A DNA stretch of 5,345 nt from an uncultured Maritalea sp. (GTDB lineage: Bacteria > Pseudomonadota > Alphaproteobacteria > Rhizobiales > Devosiaceae): positions 1 through 5,345 of the forward strand of contig CAJXLH010000208.1 of the NCBI GenBank assembly GCA_913055925.1. The letters run 5' to 3'. The notes under the pieces are model-generated. The model ran no database searches. It was not told the origin of the DNA and saw only the letters and a program-made list of their open reading frames with translations. Positions 5,080 through 5,345 of the stretch are shown here, one piece after another. Within the stretch, counting starts at the first letter, position 1. Every line of letters starts with the position of its first letter. The position numbers and the translations under genes were made by a program.

Positions 5080-5183
5080 GTCATCCCCGCGAAGGCGGGG
5101 ATCCAGGTCTGAAAAACAAAGGAACCGAAGCGCTGCGGTTCCTGGAAAGCCCAGCCTGGATCCCAGACTAAATCTGGGATGAC
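5080..5183. repeat. 104-bp dispersed palindromic repeat (REP/MITE-like)
   Basis: Ends are exact inverted repeats GTCATCCC (5080-5087) and GGGATGAC (5176-5183). Nested inside are CCCCGC-GAAG-GCGGGG (5085-5100), GGATCCAGG (5099-5107) pairing with CCTGGATCC (5155-5163), a central hairpin GGAACCG/CGGTTCC (5121-5127 with 5136-5142) and TCCCAGA/TCTGGGA (5161-5167 with 5173-5179). This is the familiar architecture of a high-copy intergenic repeat in alphaproteobacterial genomes, with the GTCATCCCCGCGAAGGCGGG start. It codes for nothing and is presumably mobilised in trans or inert; as RNA it would form a long bipartite hairpin. Confidence 0.85.
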
Positions 5184-5222
5184 GACAGAGTGTGTTGCCA
5201 GCACCTACCTCAAAGAAAGGGA

Positions 5223-5312
5223 ATGACTGAAGTGAGAGACGATCTCATTTCGCTTTTGAGAAAGACAGACCAGTCCGACGCCGAGGACAGCTGTAAACCG
5301 CTGGTGGTTTGA
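5223..5312 (+). CDS. Possible small ORF of 29 codons, unrecognised
   Basis: ATG 5223 opens a frame (MTEVRDDLISLLRKTDQSDA and on) ending at TGA 5310-5312. An AAAGG lies only 2 nt before the ATG; it would be better spaced for the in-frame GTG at 5232. The stop overlaps another ATG (5312) that soon terminates, and a further ATG (5322, MKINGTEN) stays open to the window end and may begin the next gene. The stacked starts could be a leader peptide arrangement or simple chance; nothing here is recognisable. Confidence 0.25.
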   Translation: MTEVRDDLISLLRKTDQSDAEDSCKPLVV

Positions 5313-5345
5313 TGACCGCCGATGAAAATCAATGGAACTGAGAAC

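Overview
The window looks like the chromosome of an alphaproteobacterium. It carries an alphaproteobacterial-type 6S RNA directly upstream of a 5-formyltetrahydrofolate cyclo-ligase gene, which overlaps a TIGR00282/YmdB-type phosphodiesterase gene. It also holds a dispersed palindromic repeat with GTCATCCC...GGGATGAC ends, of a type common in that class. I cannot place it below class from sequence alone.

Layout, all on the + strand. 3-626: 3' part of a phytanoyl-CoA dioxygenase (PhyH)-like Fe(II)/2-oxoglutarate oxygenase, cut by the window edge. 771-1448: DUF2306-type multipass membrane protein, followed by a possible terminator. About 1541-1697: 6S RNA. 1724-2323: fau (5-FCL), with a TTG start. 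2320-3129: YmdB-family metallophosphoesterase, overlapping fau by 4 nt. 3177-3548: unrecognised two-helix membrane protein. 3552-3692: a second, about 80% identical copy of the last 141 nt of the ymdB-like gene. 3853-4758: unrecognised exported or membrane-anchored 301-aa protein with its own promoter-like sequence. 4759-5222: no convincing gene; it holds small hairpins, a possible small RNA, a 16-bp palindrome and a 104-bp palindromic repeat. 5223-5345: only weak, very short frames.

The conserved core (6S RNA, fau, ymdB-like) is a housekeeping block: a global RNA polymerase regulator, a folate salvage enzyme and a presumed cyclic nucleotide/RNA phosphodiesterase. The 6S-fau linkage repeats that of ssrS-ygfA in enterobacteria.

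The most interesting part is downstream of the ymdB-like gene. AT-rich DNA with two orphan genes has been placed at its 3' end, and a diverged but frame-preserved 3' end of the same gene lies 3 nt beyond the first orphan's stop. Most differences between the two copies are silent, so the copies diverged as functional alleles rather than by decay after a local duplication. The intact gene's last ~100 nt also has less GC-rich third positions than the displaced copy. The simplest reading is that incoming DNA brought its own ymdB 3' end, rebuilt a chimeric functional gene, and pushed the native end downstream. This makes the 3' end of ymdB a likely integration or recombination hotspot.
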